Positions 40,616 to 51,115 of a stretch of 64,000 nt of DNA are shown one piece after another. Under the pieces are notes generated by a model. The model did not search any database, had not been told where the DNA came from, and was given only the letters and a program-made list of their open reading frames with translations. The stretch comes from Winogradskyella sp. (GTDB taxonomy: Bacteria > Bacteroidota > Bacteroidia > Flavobacteriales > Flavobacteriaceae), in NCBI RefSeq assembly GCF_028289625.1, contig NZ_JANQOM010000061.1, positions 1-64,000 on the forward strand. Reading direction: 5' to 3'. Numbering within the stretch: the first letter of the stretch is position 1; every line of letters begins with the position of its first letter. Position numbers and translations under genes: made by a program.

Positions 40616-41959
40616 ATGAAACATATTTCAATACTACTAATGCTGATGTGTTTAAGTTTTGGATTTTCCCAAGACATCCCTAATAGCTTTTCCCTACAAG
40701 AGGCTATTGACTTTGCATTAGAAAATAATAGAGTTGCAAAAAATGCGGCGCGAGATATTGAGGCTGCCGAAAAGCAAAAGTGGGAGACCACTGCCACTGG
40801 CCTACCTCAACTAGACGCCAATATTAGCTATCAGAATAATTTAAAGCAACAGATATCCTTGGTGCCAGCGGAATTCTTCGGTGGAGAAGCAGGGGAGTTT
40901 GTTGAAGTTATATTTGGTGTACAACACAATGTCAATGCTACCGCAACTTTAAATCAACTCATCTTTGATGGCTCATACCTTGTAGGTCTTCAATCCGCGA
41001 AAGTCTTCCTTGAAATTTCAAAAAATGCGAAGGTTAAAACAGATTTAGAAGTTAGAAAGAATGTAATTAGTGCTTATGGCAATGTCCTTTTGTCTGAAGA
41101 AACTATAACCATTTTAGAAAAAAATATTGATGTAGTCCAGGAGACATTAGATGAGACCACAAAAATTTATGAAAATGGATTAGAAGAACTAGAAAGTGTT
41201 GAACAGCTCCAAATCACATTATCTAATCTTCAAAGTAGTTTCAATAATGCTAAGCGCCTAAAAATTATAGCATACCAAATTCTCAATATTGCTATGGGTA
41301 TTGAGTACACCGCATCGATAACTTTAACGGATACTCTTGAGGATTTAACCTTAAAAAACATCTCTTTGGAAACCTTAGAACAGCAAGATGATGTTACGAC
41401 GACGATAGACTATCTTATCGCGGAGAACGACAGAAAATCAAAGGAGTTACTGTTAAAGTTAGAAAAATCTAAAGCTTTACCACGACTAAGTGCTTTTTTA
41501 AATGGTGGTTATTTAGGGTTTGGTAATGAATTTACATTTTTTAACCGCGATCAAGATTGGGCAGGTTTTTCAACACTCGGGTTTAGCCTGGATATACCTA
41601 TTTTTAGCTCAGGTGGAAGAAGTGCAGCAACACAACGCGCAAAAATAAATCTCGAAAAATCCAAAGATGAATTAATTGAAACCGAACAGCGACTTGGTCT
41701 CGAAATTGAAACTGCTAAAAGCAACTACAGGTTTTCTACAGAAGACTATTATAACAAAAAACGTAATCTTGATTTGGCAGAACGTATTGAAGTAAAAAAT
41801 CAAACTAAATTTTTTGAAGGTATTGGCTCTAGTTTTGACTTAAGACAGGCACAAATCCAATTATATGATGCACAAAGAGATTTATTACAAGCTATGTTGG
41901 ATGTTATAAATACCAAAGCAGAACTGGAAACTATTACCAATAGAATTTCAGAAAACTAA
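40616..41959 (+). CDS. TolC-family outer-membrane efflux protein
   Basis: The 447-residue product has a signal peptide (MKHISILLMLMCLSFGFSQ). Two internal OEP repeats with long coiled helices follow, for example LQEAIDFALENNRVAKNAARD in the first half and QRAKINLEKSKDELIETEQR in the second. It forms the trimeric duct of the tripartite pump with the two following genes. Spacing is 20 nt to the adaptor gene. Confidence 0.93.
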   Translation: MKHISILLMLMCLSFGFSQDIPNSFSLQEAIDFALENNRVAKNAARDIEAAEKQKWETTATGLPQLDANISYQNNLKQQISLVPAEFFGGEAGEFVEVIFGVQHNVNATATLNQLIFDGSYLVGLQSAKVFLEISKNAKVKTDLEVRKNVISAYGNVLLSEETITILEKNIDVVQETLDETTKIYENGLEELESVEQLQITLSNLQSSFNNAKRLKIIAYQILNIAMGIEYTASITLTDTLEDLTLKNISLETLEQQDDVTTTIDYLIAENDRKSKELLLKLEKSKALPRLSAFLNGGYLGFGNEFTFFNRDQDWAGFSTLGFSLDIPIFSSGGRSAATQRAKINLEKSKDELIETEQRLGLEIETAKSNYRFSTEDYYNKKRNLDLAERIEVKNQTKFFEGIGSSFDLRQAQIQLYDAQRDLLQAMLDVINTKAELETITNRISEN

Positions 41960-41979
41960 TCCATAATAAACACTAAAAA

Positions 41980-43143
41980 ATGAAACATATATTATCCATA
42001 GTATTAATCGTCGTTCTCTTTACCGCTTGTAGTGGAAACAAGAATACCGATTCTGTAGACACTGTAATTACTGAAGGTGATTTGGAAAAAATGAAAAGTA
42101 AGAGAGATCAGGTTTTAAAATCCTACGATAGCATAGGCAAAATCCTAGGTACTTTAGAAGTTGCTATTTCGGAGAAAGACACCTTAAAACGATTACCATT
42201 GGTGACATCTTTCAAAGTTAAAGACACATTGTTTAACCATTTTATTGACATACAGGGTGATGTAGACACTAAAGAGAATATTATTATTTACCCTGAGTAT
42301 TCTGGTACTTTGACCCACATCTATGTTAAGGAGGGACAAAATGTATCCAAAGGGCAATTATTAGCTAAAATTGATGATGGTGGTCTAGCTAATCAATTAG
42401 CACAAATGAAAACGCAATATGAATTGGCCAAAACTACTTTTGAAAGACAAGAACGCCTTTGGAACCAAAAGATTGGAAGTGAAATTCAATACCTTCAGGC
42501 CAAAGCCAGTATGGAAGGCCTTGAGAACTCAGTAAAGCAAATGCAATCGCAACTAGGCAAAACTAATATTAGAGCGCCTTTTTCTGGAACCATTGACGAG
42601 ATAATCACAGATCAGGGGCAAGTTGTAAGTCCTGGAGCCAACCAGTTAATGCGTGTTGTAAGTTTAAAAAACATGTACGTAAAAGCATCCGTTCCAGAGA
42701 CCTACCTCGGCACCATCAAAAGAGGCACATACGTTAATGTCGCATTCCCATCCCTTGGTCAACAAATTGATGGCAAGGTGAGACAAGTTGGTAATTTTAT
42801 CAATCCAAACAATAGAACTTTCGAGATAGAGATAGCAATTCCTAATAAAGAGCAACTTATAAAACCGAACTTAGTTGCTAATCTAGAAATTAACGATTAC
42901 AAAAAGGAAGGTGCACTTGTAATTCCTGATAACGTTGTGCAAGAAAACGCATTAGGACAAAAGTTTGTTTATCTCATTCCTGACGTAAAAAATTCTGAAA
43001 CTAAGGTCATAAAGACCCAAGTCGACTTAGGATTAGCTTATGGCGGTTATGTAGAAGTATTGAATGGTATTAAGGATGGTGATGTCATTGTTAAAGACGG
43101 TGCCATAACCATGAGAGATGGTCTTACAGTAAAAGTAAAATAA
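41980..43143 (+). CDS. RND efflux periplasmic adaptor (membrane-fusion lipoprotein)
   Basis: The 387-residue product has a lipoprotein signal with lipobox FTACSG (Cys17) and an early coiled segment (about 30-65). The split biotinyl-lipoyl domain is at about 95-125 and 190-210 (YVKEGQNVSKGQLLAKIDDGG and RAPFSGTIDEIITDQGQVV). A hairpin, beta-barrel and membrane-proximal domains follow. It links the RND pump with TolC. Spacing is 17 nt to the pump gene. Confidence 0.93.
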   Translation: MKHILSIVLIVVLFTACSGNKNTDSVDTVITEGDLEKMKSKRDQVLKSYDSIGKILGTLEVAISEKDTLKRLPLVTSFKVKDTLFNHFIDIQGDVDTKENIIIYPEYSGTLTHIYVKEGQNVSKGQLLAKIDDGGLANQLAQMKTQYELAKTTFERQERLWNQKIGSEIQYLQAKASMEGLENSVKQMQSQLGKTNIRAPFSGTIDEIITDQGQVVSPGANQLMRVVSLKNMYVKASVPETYLGTIKRGTYVNVAFPSLGQQIDGKVRQVGNFINPNNRTFEIEIAIPNKEQLIKPNLVANLEINDYKKEGALVIPDNVVQENALGQKFVYLIPDVKNSETKVIKTQVDLGLAYGGYVEVLNGIKDGDVIVKDGAITMRDGLTVKVK

Positions 43144-43160
43144 TCTATTAGTTATTAATC

Positions 43161-46100
43161 ATGGAAAAAACAAAATATAAATATTTCGGCCTCTCATCAT
43201 GGTCAATAGACAATAGAAAAACAGTCTTTGTTATTATTGCCATTATACTTATCGGAGGTCTATTGAGCTATTCGTCCTTACCAAGAGAATCGTTTCCTGA
43301 AATCATAGAATCAAAGATTTATGTGAGTTCTATATATCCAGGAAATGCAGCAGAAGATGTTGAAAAATTAATCACCAAACCTTTAGAGGAAGAATTTGAT
43401 GATATTACAGGTGTTACCAAAATCACTTCTACCTCAGTACAAGATTATTCATCAATTCAGGTGGAATTTCAGGAAGACATAACTCCAGAAGAAGCAAAAG
43501 TTAAGATTAAAGATAAGATTGATAATGTAAAAGCACAGCAAGACTGGCCTACTCTTGATGGTGGCGTAAAGGTAGAGCCAAATGCATTCGATCTTAACAT
43601 ATCTGAAGTAACACCAATTGCCAATATCAATATCACAGGAGATTTTACTTCCGAACAATTAAAGGACTTTGCAGAATTACTCCAGGATGAGATTGAAGAA
43701 CTTCAAGAAATAAAAGAAGCACAAATCTTAGGAGCAGAAGAAAAGGAAGTTGAGGTAGCGGTTGATATTTTTAAAATGAATGCATCCAACCTAAGTTTTA
43801 ATGATATTATTGGTGCCATTCAATCCGAAAATGTCACAATTTCTGGTGGAAATGTTATTCAAAATGGCATGCAAAGAAACATTCGAGTGCTTGGGGAAAT
43901 CGACGACCCTCAACAACTCCAAAATGTCGTAGTTAAAAATGATGGTGGACGAATTCTTTTAAGAGATATTGCCAAAGTTAACTTTAGAGAGAAAGATAGA
44001 ACAACCTATGCCAGAGAATATTCCGATCCTGTGGTGATGTTGAGTATTATGAAGAAAAGTGGCGAAAATATGATTACCGCTATTGAAAAAATAAAAGTAA
44101 TTATAGAAGAAGCAAAAGCCAACTATCTTCCAAGTAATGTAAATATTTCTATTACCAATGATCAATCCACCCGAACTGAAGCGCAAGTCTCTGAATTAGA
44201 GAATAGTATCATATTTGGTGTTCTTTTAGTTGTTGGTGTTTTAATGTTCTTTTTAGGGTTTAGAAATGCCATATTTGTCGGTATAGCCATACCGCTATCC
44301 ATAATGATGTCCTTTTTAATATTACCCATATTTGGTGGTTTTATAGGCATCAACATAACACTCAATACCATGGTACTATTTGCTACGGTTATGGGGCTTG
44401 GTATGCTGGTAGATAATGGTATTGTGGTCGTTGAAAATGTATATCGATTGATGGACGAAGGTGTACCAAGGTTAGAAGCCGCCAAACAAGGGGTAGGTGA
44501 AATTGCATGGCCAATTATAGCCTCTACCGCAACGACACTAGCTGCGTTTTTACCTTTAGGGTTTTGGCCAGGTATTATGGGTAAGTTTATGATTTATTTC
44601 CCATTAACACTTGCCACAGTTTTAGGATCTTCTTTATTTGTGGCATTGATTATAAATTCAATGTTGACTTCGGTGTTTATGAAAACCGAGGAGGCAAAAA
44701 TGGAAAAAAAAGCCCTAGTTAGAATCAGTTTAAGCTTATTCGCTTTTGGTGGCTTACTAGTGGCATCTTATTTCATGAAGAATGGAATTATATTCATGTC
44801 ATTAGGCTTAGTATCTTTATTACTAGGAATTATTTTAAGTGTAGTTGGATGGCTTAATAGAAAATGGACTCACATTCTAAAAATTGGTTTAGCTATCTTT
44901 GGAATAGGCATTTTCTTTTCAATCATCGGGTTTACAGGTGGACCAAAAGCATTTTTAGGGTTTGGTAATCTATTTATTTTACTATCTGGTATCCTATGGG
45001 CGCATAAATACTTTTTATTACCGCTTTCAGAAAAATTCCAGAATACTTTATTACCTGCTTTAGAAAATAGATACAAGCGCTTTTTAGATTTTGCACTTAG
45101 AGGAGGTAATGCCTATAAGTTTTTCTTCGGAACATTTGGGTTACTCATTCTTTCATTTTTTGTTTTTGGAGCATCTTCAATCAACACCTTATTCTTCCCA
45201 GAGAATGAAGCTAACCAGGCCATAGTTTATATTGAATATCCTGAAGGTACAGATATTGCCAAAACCAATGAGGTCACTCAAGATATTGAAGCTAAAGTCA
45301 TAGAAACCTTAGATCAATATACCTACATGAAAGACGGAGTGCCTTATAACTACATGGCAGAGTCTATTATTTCGCAAGTAGGTGAAGGCGCAGGCAATCC
45401 ACAAACTGATGGAGGTTCTCAAAACGAAATGCCACATAAAGGTAAGGTTACTGTTTTGTTTAGAGAGTATAAATACCGCTTAGATGCAAATGGCGAGAAA
45501 GTGAGCAGTAATGATGTTTTAACAGAAATGCGAAAAGCAGTTCAAGGCTACCCAGGTGTTTCTGTAATCGTCGATAAAAACCAAGATGGACCACCAGCGG
45601 GTTATGCCATAAATTTAGAGATTAAAGGTGAGGATTATAATGAATTATTAGTCGAGGCAGAGAGCATTCAGCAATTTGTTAATCAGTCTAATATTCCTGG
45701 AATCGAGGAACTGAAAATCGATGTTAATCAAAATAAGCCTGAAATGGAAGTTTTCGTTGATCGAAAAAAGGCTGGTGATCTTGGTGTTAGTACTGCCATG
45801 ATTGGCCAGACATTACGACAAGCGATATATGGTTTTGATGCATCAACATATAAGGAAGGGGAAGATGATTACGACATATACGTGCGTTTTAACAATGAAA
45901 ACCGATATAACGAAAGTGCACTTTTCAATCAATCTGTGACGTTTAGAGATAACAATGGGAATCTCAAAAAAATACCAATATCATCTGTTGTCAACAAGCG
46001 TAATATTGCCACATTTAGCTCTATCAAACGTAAAAATTTAAAGCGAGTTATCACCATCTATTCTAATGTTTTACAAGGCTATAATGCTACCGAAATTGTG

Positions 46101-46832
46101 GGCAAAATCAATAACCTAATGACTAATTACAGCTTGCCCAGAGGTATCACTTATGAGTTTACTGGTGAGCAAGAAGAGCAAGCTAAAAACATGGCTTTTT
46201 TGCAAAATGCGCTTATTATAGCATTAGCACTAATTCTATTGGTCATTGTAGCACAATTTAACTCCATAAGTAAACCTATAATCATTTTTGGAGCTATTAT
46301 TTTAAGTTTTATTGGTGTGCTATTCGGAATGGTCATCTTCGGCGATGACTTCGTAATTATTATGACAATGATGGGTATTATTGCCCTAGCAGGAATTGTA
46401 GTAAATAATGCCATCGTACTTATTGACTATACTCAATTGTTAGTAGATAGAAAAAAACTCGAACTTGGTCAAGAGGAAAACAGTCTTTTAACTAGGGAGC
46501 AATATCGGGAAGTTATAATTGAAGGTGGTAGAGCACGTTTAAGACCAGTTTTATTAACAGCAATCACCACAGTATTAGGTTTATTGCCTTTAGCAATCGG
46601 TTTTAATATTGATTTCTTTTCTTTATTTACAGAGTTTGATCCAAAAATTTATTTTGGTGGAGATAATACCATATTCTGGGAACCAATGTCTTGGACGATT
46701 ATTTACGGATTAATTTTTGCAACCTTCTTAACTTTAGTTATTGTTCCAGTAATGTTTTATTTATTGAATAGAGCAAAAATTAGGTTTGCATCCAATGAAA
46801 AAAATACTGAACTAGTTATAGATAAGCAGTAA
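43161..46832 (+). CDS. RND efflux permease with extra central membrane segment
   Basis: The 1223-residue proton-driven pump has the AcrB-type order: TM1 (about 20-38), porter domain, TM2-6 (about 345-505), second TM1-like helix and porter, then the last TM cluster (about 1015-1210). Conserved MGLGMLVDNGIVVVENVYR holds the proton-relay acidic residue. AcrB-type pumps are usually about 1030-1050 residues. Here roughly 120 extra residues with about four hydrophobic helices (about 515-625) sit between the two halves. A smaller insert precedes the last two helices (near 1155-1180). Substrate is unknown. Confidence 0.93.
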   Translation: MEKTKYKYFGLSSWSIDNRKTVFVIIAIILIGGLLSYSSLPRESFPEIIESKIYVSSIYPGNAAEDVEKLITKPLEEEFDDITGVTKITSTSVQDYSSIQVEFQEDITPEEAKVKIKDKIDNVKAQQDWPTLDGGVKVEPNAFDLNISEVTPIANINITGDFTSEQLKDFAELLQDEIEELQEIKEAQILGAEEKEVEVAVDIFKMNASNLSFNDIIGAIQSENVTISGGNVIQNGMQRNIRVLGEIDDPQQLQNVVVKNDGGRILLRDIAKVNFREKDRTTYAREYSDPVVMLSIMKKSGENMITAIEKIKVIIEEAKANYLPSNVNISITNDQSTRTEAQVSELENSIIFGVLLVVGVLMFFLGFRNAIFVGIAIPLSIMMSFLILPIFGGFIGINITLNTMVLFATVMGLGMLVDNGIVVVENVYRLMDEGVPRLEAAKQGVGEIAWPIIASTATTLAAFLPLGFWPGIMGKFMIYFPLTLATVLGSSLFVALIINSMLTSVFMKTEEAKMEKKALVRISLSLFAFGGLLVASYFMKNGIIFMSLGLVSLLLGIILSVVGWLNRKWTHILKIGLAIFGIGIFFSIIGFTGGPKAFLGFGNLFILLSGILWAHKYFLLPLSEKFQNTLLPALENRYKRFLDFALRGGNAYKFFFGTFGLLILSFFVFGASSINTLFFPENEANQAIVYIEYPEGTDIAKTNEVTQDIEAKVIETLDQYTYMKDGVPYNYMAESIISQVGEGAGNPQTDGGSQNEMPHKGKVTVLFREYKYRLDANGEKVSSNDVLTEMRKAVQGYPGVSVIVDKNQDGPPAGYAINLEIKGEDYNELLVEAESIQQFVNQSNIPGIEELKIDVNQNKPEMEVFVDRKKAGDLGVSTAMIGQTLRQAIYGFDASTYKEGEDDYDIYVRFNNENRYNESALFNQSVTFRDNNGNLKKIPISSVVNKRNIATFSSIKRKNLKRVITIYSNVLQGYNATEIVGKINNLMTNYSLPRGITYEFTGEQEEQAKNMAFLQNALIIALALILLVIVAQFNSISKPIIIFGAIILSFIGVLFGMVIFGDDFVIIMTMMGIIALAGIVVNNAIVLIDYTQLLVDRKKLELGQEENSLLTREQYREVIIEGGRARLRPVLLTAITTVLGLLPLAIGFNIDFFSLFTEFDPKIYFGGDNTIFWEPMSWTIIYGLIFATFLTLVIVPVMFYLLNRAKIRFASNEKNTELVIDKQ

Positions 46833-46875
46833 TTAAAAAAGCCCTTAGATATTTCTTAAGGTTTGATTAATAGCG

Positions 46876-46907
46876 AAAAAAGCCGCAACAATTGTTGTGG
46901 CTTTTTT
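46876..46907 (+). terminator. rho-independent terminator of the efflux operon
   Basis: GCCGCAAC at 46882-46889 pairs with GTTGTGGC at 46894-46901 (one G-T), loop AATT, followed by six T and flanked upstream by A. Confidence 0.9.
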
Positions 46908-46929
46908 ATTTTTTTGTCCTTAAGTTGAT

Positions 46930-46937
46930 TAAATTTG
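46930..46937 (+). promoter_or_regulatory. -7 promoter element of aspS
   Basis: TAAATTTG matches TAnnTTTG, 51 nt before the aspS ATG. Confidence 0.6.
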
Positions 46938-46988
46938 CACCGCTGTTCACCAAAGCTCTTTAGAGTGCGAAGCATTTAATTTTTTGAT

Positions 46989-48743
46989 ATGTATAGAAGT
47001 CATAATTGTGGCGAATTAAGAGTCACCGATAACAACACAGAAGTTACACTGGCAGGTTGGGTACAAGGAGTTAGGGATAAAGGATTTATGATTTATGTAG
47101 ATCTTAGGGATCGTTATGGTATAACCCAACTTTATTTTGATGAAGACCAGACTTCAAAAGACTTAATGGAGCAAGCTCAAAGGCTAGGTCGCGAATTTGT
47201 GATTCAAGTTAAAGGAACCGTTCAAGAACGTGCCTCAAAAAATCCAAATATCCCAACAGGTGACATTGAGGTTCTAGTATCGGAATTAACAGTTCTAAAT
47301 AACTCCCTTGTACCTCCATTTACTATTGAAGATGCTACTGACGGTGGTGATGATCTTCGTATGAAGTACCGTTATCTAGATATTCGCCGTAATCCTGTTA
47401 AAGACAGTTTGATTTTTAGACATAAAGTGACCCAAGCGGTTAGAAATTATTTATCGAGTGAAGGTTTTATTGAAGTTGAAACTCCTTACTTAATAAAATC
47501 CACACCAGAAGGTGCTCGCGATTTTGTGGTACCGTCGCGTATGAATGAAGGTCAATTTTATGCGCTTCCACAATCACCTCAAACTTTCAAACAATTATTG
47601 ATGGTAGGTGGAATGGATAAATACTTTCAAATTGTAAAGTGTTTTAGGGATGAAGATTTACGAGCGGACCGTCAGCCAGAGTTTACACAGATAGACTGCG
47701 AAATGGCTTTTGTAGAGCAAGAAGACATTTTAAATACTTTTGAAGGTTTAACAAGACATCTCCTCAAGGAAATCAATGGAGTTGGAATAGACAAATTCCC
47801 TCGAATGCTCTATGATGATGCGATGCGTCTTTATGGCAACGACAAGCCAGACATTAGATTTGGGATGGAGTTTGGTGAACTCAACACGGTTGCTCAGCAC
47901 AAAGACTTCAATGTCTTTAATTCAGCTGAATTGGTCGTTGGTATTGCGGTTCCTGGCGGAAATAGTTATACCAGAAAAGAGATTGACAAACTCATTGATT
48001 GGGTAAAACGACCGCAAGTTGGGGCCTTAGGTATGGTCTATTGTCGTTGCAATGATGATGGTTCATTTAAGTCTTCGGTAGATAAATTCTATGACCAGGA
48101 CGATTTAGCCAAATGGGCAGAAGTTACAGGAGCCAAAGCAGGCGATTTAATCTGTGTGCTTTCTGGTGAAACCCATAAAGTAAGAGCACAGTTAAGTGCG
48201 TTGCGTATGGAATTAGCAGAACGTCTAGGTTTACGTAAACCTAATGAGTTTGCTCCACTTTGGGTGATGGATTTCCCACTATTGGAATGGGACGAAGATA
48301 CCGAACGCTACCATGCCATGCACCATCCGTTCACTTCACCTAAACCTGGTCAGTTAGAATTGTTGGATACTAAACCAGGAGAGGTTAAAGCCAACGCTTA
48401 TGATTTAGTCTTGAATGGTAATGAAATTGGAGGAGGCTCTATCCGTATCCACGACAAAGCAACCCAAGCTATAATGTTAAAACACTTAGGGTTTTCAGAA
48501 GAAGGAGCCAGAGCACAGTTTGGTTTCTTAATGGATGCTTTTGAATATGGTGCACCACCACATGGAGGCATTGCTTTCGGGCTTGATAGACTGGTAGCTA
48601 TTCTTGGAGGCCAAGAAACCATAAGGGATTTTATTGCCTTCCCAAAAAATAATTCGGGTCGCGATGTAATGATAGATGCACCAGCTCCCATTGATGATGA
48701 ACAACTTGAGGAACTCAATTTAAAATTGAATTTAAAATCATAA
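46989..48743 (+). CDS. aspS: aspartyl-tRNA synthetase
   Basis: This class II enzyme charges tRNA-Asp. The 584-residue product has an N-terminal OB-fold (about 1-105, [20 protein letters not shown]), motif 2 [19 protein letters not shown], and the bacterial GAD insertion domain (about 280-415). Motif 3 is [20 protein letters not shown]. Size and GAD domain identify the bacterial type. It has its own promoter and a terminator directly after it. Confidence 0.97.
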   Translation: MYRSHNCGELRVTDNNTEVTLAGWVQGVRDKGFMIYVDLRDRYGITQLYFDEDQTSKDLMEQAQRLGREFVIQVKGTVQERASKNPNIPTGDIEVLVSELTVLNNSLVPPFTIEDATDGGDDLRMKYRYLDIRRNPVKDSLIFRHKVTQAVRNYLSSEGFIEVETPYLIKSTPEGARDFVVPSRMNEGQFYALPQSPQTFKQLLMVGGMDKYFQIVKCFRDEDLRADRQPEFTQIDCEMAFVEQEDILNTFEGLTRHLLKEINGVGIDKFPRMLYDDAMRLYGNDKPDIRFGMEFGELNTVAQHKDFNVFNSAELVVGIAVPGGNSYTRKEIDKLIDWVKRPQVGALGMVYCRCNDDGSFKSSVDKFYDQDDLAKWAEVTGAKAGDLICVLSGETHKVRAQLSALRMELAERLGLRKPNEFAPLWVMDFPLLEWDEDTERYHAMHHPFTSPKPGQLELLDTKPGEVKANAYDLVLNGNEIGGGSIRIHDKATQAIMLKHLGFSEEGARAQFGFLMDAFEYGAPPHGGIAFGLDRLVAILGGQETIRDFIAFPKNNSGRDVMIDAPAPIDDEQLEELNLKLNLKS

Positions 48744-48748
48744 TAACC

Positions 48749-48774
48749 AAATCCTGCAAAAGCAGGATTTTTTT
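48749..48774 (+). terminator. rho-independent terminator after aspS
   Basis: ATCCTGC at 48751-48757 pairs with GCAGGAT at 48762-48768, loop AAAA, then a run of T. Confidence 0.92.
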
Positions 48775-48789
48775 ATTTAGATTTAAGCT

Positions 48790-50571
48790 ATGCCAACTAA
48801 ATCGAATTTTTTCAAGCGCTTACACATTTGGAGATACAAGCATATCTCTGAAAAAAACTTTATCTTTTTATTAAGTTTACTCATTGGGTTAATAGCCGGT
48901 TTAATTTCAGTTTTTATTAAGAACGTCACCTTTGCCATTGAAGCAATCCTTGAAAAAGGTATCATTCTCTCTGAGAACAGTATTTATTTTATTTTGCCCA
49001 TTGTAGGATTGTTTCTAGTCTACTTATTCGTTAGGTATATTTCAAAAACACCTAGCAAACACGCCATTCCATCTATATTATTTGCTTTATCAAAACGCGA
49101 TGGCATTATTCATAAACGGAACATCTATTTACCATTGATAACGGCACCATTAACCGTAGGTTTTGGAGGTTCGGTTGGTTTATTAGGACCAGCCATTGCG
49201 TCGGCGTCAGCCTTAAGTTCTAATCTAAGTCGTTTATTGCATATTGACCGTAAGACGAGAAGCTTACTCATTGCCTGCGCTGCCGCAGGCGCCATTGCTT
49301 CTATTTTTAAGTCTCCGATTGCTGCCATAATTTTTGCTATCGAAGTCTTTAGTTTAGATTTAACTTTTGCTTCCTTATTACCACTTTTAATAGCATCCGT
49401 TTCTTCCGTAATCACCTCCTATTTCTTTTTGGGTGATAGTGTACTTTTCGATTTTAATGTCACAGATAAGTTTGCCATCAAAGACACTTTATTTTATATT
49501 TTATTAGGTATAGGCACTGGCATTGCCTCTATCTATTTTTCAAAAATCTATTTTGGGATTACCGCTTTCTTTAATCGATTTAAATCCGCACGGCAAAAGC
49601 TGATTATTGGAGGAATCGCCATTGGAGTGATGTTATTTTTTATTCCACCGCTCTATGGTGAAGGGTTTGGTTTTATCAACAACTTAATGTTAGGTAATGA
49701 TACTGAAGCTCTGGGAAATACACCTTTTGATCAATATTTGGATAATATTTGGATTGTTATCGGATTACTTTTTGGTATTACCATCTTTAAAGCTATTGCG
49801 ATGACAACAACCTTTGTGGCTGGAGGAACTGGTGGAATTATTATTCCTTCATTGGTAATGGGTAGTGCCTTAGGCAATGTCGTTGCTAAAGTGATTAACC
49901 ATTGCGGTCTGGGTTTTTCAGTATCTGAGGCTAATTTTACATTAATTGGAATGGCTGGTCTTATTGCTGGTGTGCTTCATGCACCATTAACCGCTATTTT
50001 CTTAATTGCTGAAATTACTGGTGGTTACCAATTGTTTGTACCTCTAATGATTACCTCTTCAATGTCTTTCATCATTAACAAAAATGGACTCGACCATACC
50101 ATATACACTAAAGAGCTGTTAGAAAAAGGAGCCCTATTAACCCAGAATAAAGATAAAAGTGTGTTAACCCTTATGAAGCTAGACTCAGTTATTGAACAAG
50201 ACTTTGTAACCCTATACCCTGAAATGACTTTAGGAGACATGCTAAAAAAAGGCGTTTCAAAATCGAATCGAAATTTGTTTCCAGTGATTGATGAAACACA
50301 TAATTTCATAGGGATTATTCAGTTGGACAATATTCGGTCGGTGATGTTCGATCCAAGTCTGTATGACTCTACCACGGTTGAAACCTTTATGCAAAAACCA
50401 CCAGAAATTATTTATTACGAAACCGATTCCATGGAAAAAGTAATGACAAAGTTCCAAACCTCTCGTGCGTGGAACCTGCCCGTAATTAAAGACAATAAGT
50501 ACTATGGTTTTGTTTCAAAATCCAAGCTCTTAACGGCTTATCGCCGCGAATTGATTAATTTTACATCATGA
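48790..50571 (+). CDS. ClC-family chloride channel with CBS pair, gating Glu replaced
   Basis: The 593-residue product has the ClC membrane domain (about 30-440) followed by two CBS domains (about 450-585). The anion-filter loops are recognisable (GGSVGLLGPAIASASALSSN; AGGTGGIIIPSLVMGSALGN; IGMAGLIAGVLHAPLTAIF). In ClC exchangers the GREGP (or GLEAP) motif holds the gating glutamate. Here the triplet is G130-L131-L132-G-P, with Leu at the Glu site. This resembles ClC-K channels, which have Val there, and argues for a passive channel. It overlaps the next gene by ATGA. Confidence 0.88.
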   Translation: MPTKSNFFKRLHIWRYKHISEKNFIFLLSLLIGLIAGLISVFIKNVTFAIEAILEKGIILSENSIYFILPIVGLFLVYLFVRYISKTPSKHAIPSILFALSKRDGIIHKRNIYLPLITAPLTVGFGGSVGLLGPAIASASALSSNLSRLLHIDRKTRSLLIACAAAGAIASIFKSPIAAIIFAIEVFSLDLTFASLLPLLIASVSSVITSYFFLGDSVLFDFNVTDKFAIKDTLFYILLGIGTGIASIYFSKIYFGITAFFNRFKSARQKLIIGGIAIGVMLFFIPPLYGEGFGFINNLMLGNDTEALGNTPFDQYLDNIWIVIGLLFGITIFKAIAMTTTFVAGGTGGIIIPSLVMGSALGNVVAKVINHCGLGFSVSEANFTLIGMAGLIAGVLHAPLTAIFLIAEITGGYQLFVPLMITSSMSFIINKNGLDHTIYTKELLEKGALLTQNKDKSVLTLMKLDSVIEQDFVTLYPEMTLGDMLKKGVSKSNRNLFPVIDETHNFIGIIQLDNIRSVMFDPSLYDSTTVETFMQKPPEIIYYETDSMEKVMTKFQTSRAWNLPVIKDNKYYGFVSKSKLLTAYRRELINFTS

Positions 50572-50813
50572 AACCTATTCACATCATAACGTTAATTGCT
50601 TTTATCGCTTCAATCACTAGTATAGTTTGTGGTTTGGCATTAAGTGTTGATTATTCCCAAAAACTTGTTGGCTTTGGTGTACTCGGTTTATTTCTCGTTG
50701 TTTTTCCCCTATTTTCCTACTACAGATGGAAAGGGAAAGATGTAAAAGACTACATGTTAACAAAGGAGAATCTTGAAAAAATGAGAGAAAACCAAAAGCG
50801 TCACAAGTATTAA
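50568..50813 (+). CDS. small two-helix membrane protein coupled to the ClC gene
   Basis: The 81-residue product has two membrane helices (about 6-27 and 33-53) and a basic cytoplasmic tail (WKGKDVKDYMLTKENLEKMR). Its ATG overlaps the ClC stop, so it is translationally coupled. No family is recognised. It may be an accessory subunit of the channel, which is inference from coupling only. Confidence 0.7.
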   Translation: MKPIHIITLIAFIASITSIVCGLALSVDYSQKLVGFGVLGLFLVVFPLFSYYRWKGKDVKDYMLTKENLEKMRENQKRHKY

Positions 50814-50829
50814 GAAATTGTAACTTTTT

Positions 50830-50849
50830 GAAATAAAGTGCCTTATTTC
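50830..50849 (+). terminator. short hairpin between the ClC unit and csp
   Basis: GAAATAA at 50830-50836 pairs with TTATTTC at 50843-50849, with no T-run. Its role is uncertain. Confidence 0.3.
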
Positions 50850-50871
50850 TCATTAGTGAAATAAATAACTG

Positions 50872-50879
50872 TACCTTTG
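50872..50879 (+). promoter_or_regulatory. -7 promoter element of the cold-shock gene
   Basis: TACCTTTG matches TAnnTTTG. The ATG is 24 nt downstream. Confidence 0.65.
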
Positions 50880-50903
50880 CACTTTAATTTTTATTTATTT
50901 ATA

Positions 50904-51095
50904 ATGACTGGAACAGTTAAATTTTTCAATGATTCCAAAGGCTATGGATTCATTACCAACGAAGAAACAGGAAAAGACATCTTCGTACACGTATCAAACC
51001 TTAATGGCGTAGAGTTACGCGAAGGTGACAATGTAGAGTACACAGAAGAAGAAGGAAGAAAAGGAATGGTAGCTGCTAATGTACAGGTACTATAA
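50904..51095 (+). CDS. cold-shock domain protein
   Basis: The 63-residue single-OB-fold RNA/DNA-binding protein begins MTGTVKFFNDSKGYGFI (RNP1 KGYGFI) and has RNP2 DIFVHVSNL. It acts as an RNA chaperone. The frame opens at 50877, but that start overlaps the -7 element. ATG 50904 gives the usual CspA start. A strong terminator follows. Confidence 0.95.
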   Translation: MTGTVKFFNDSKGYGFITNEETGKDIFVHVSNLNGVELREGDNVEYTEEEGRKGMVAANVQVL

Positions 51096-51115
51096 GTATA
51101 TATCTTACAAGTTTC

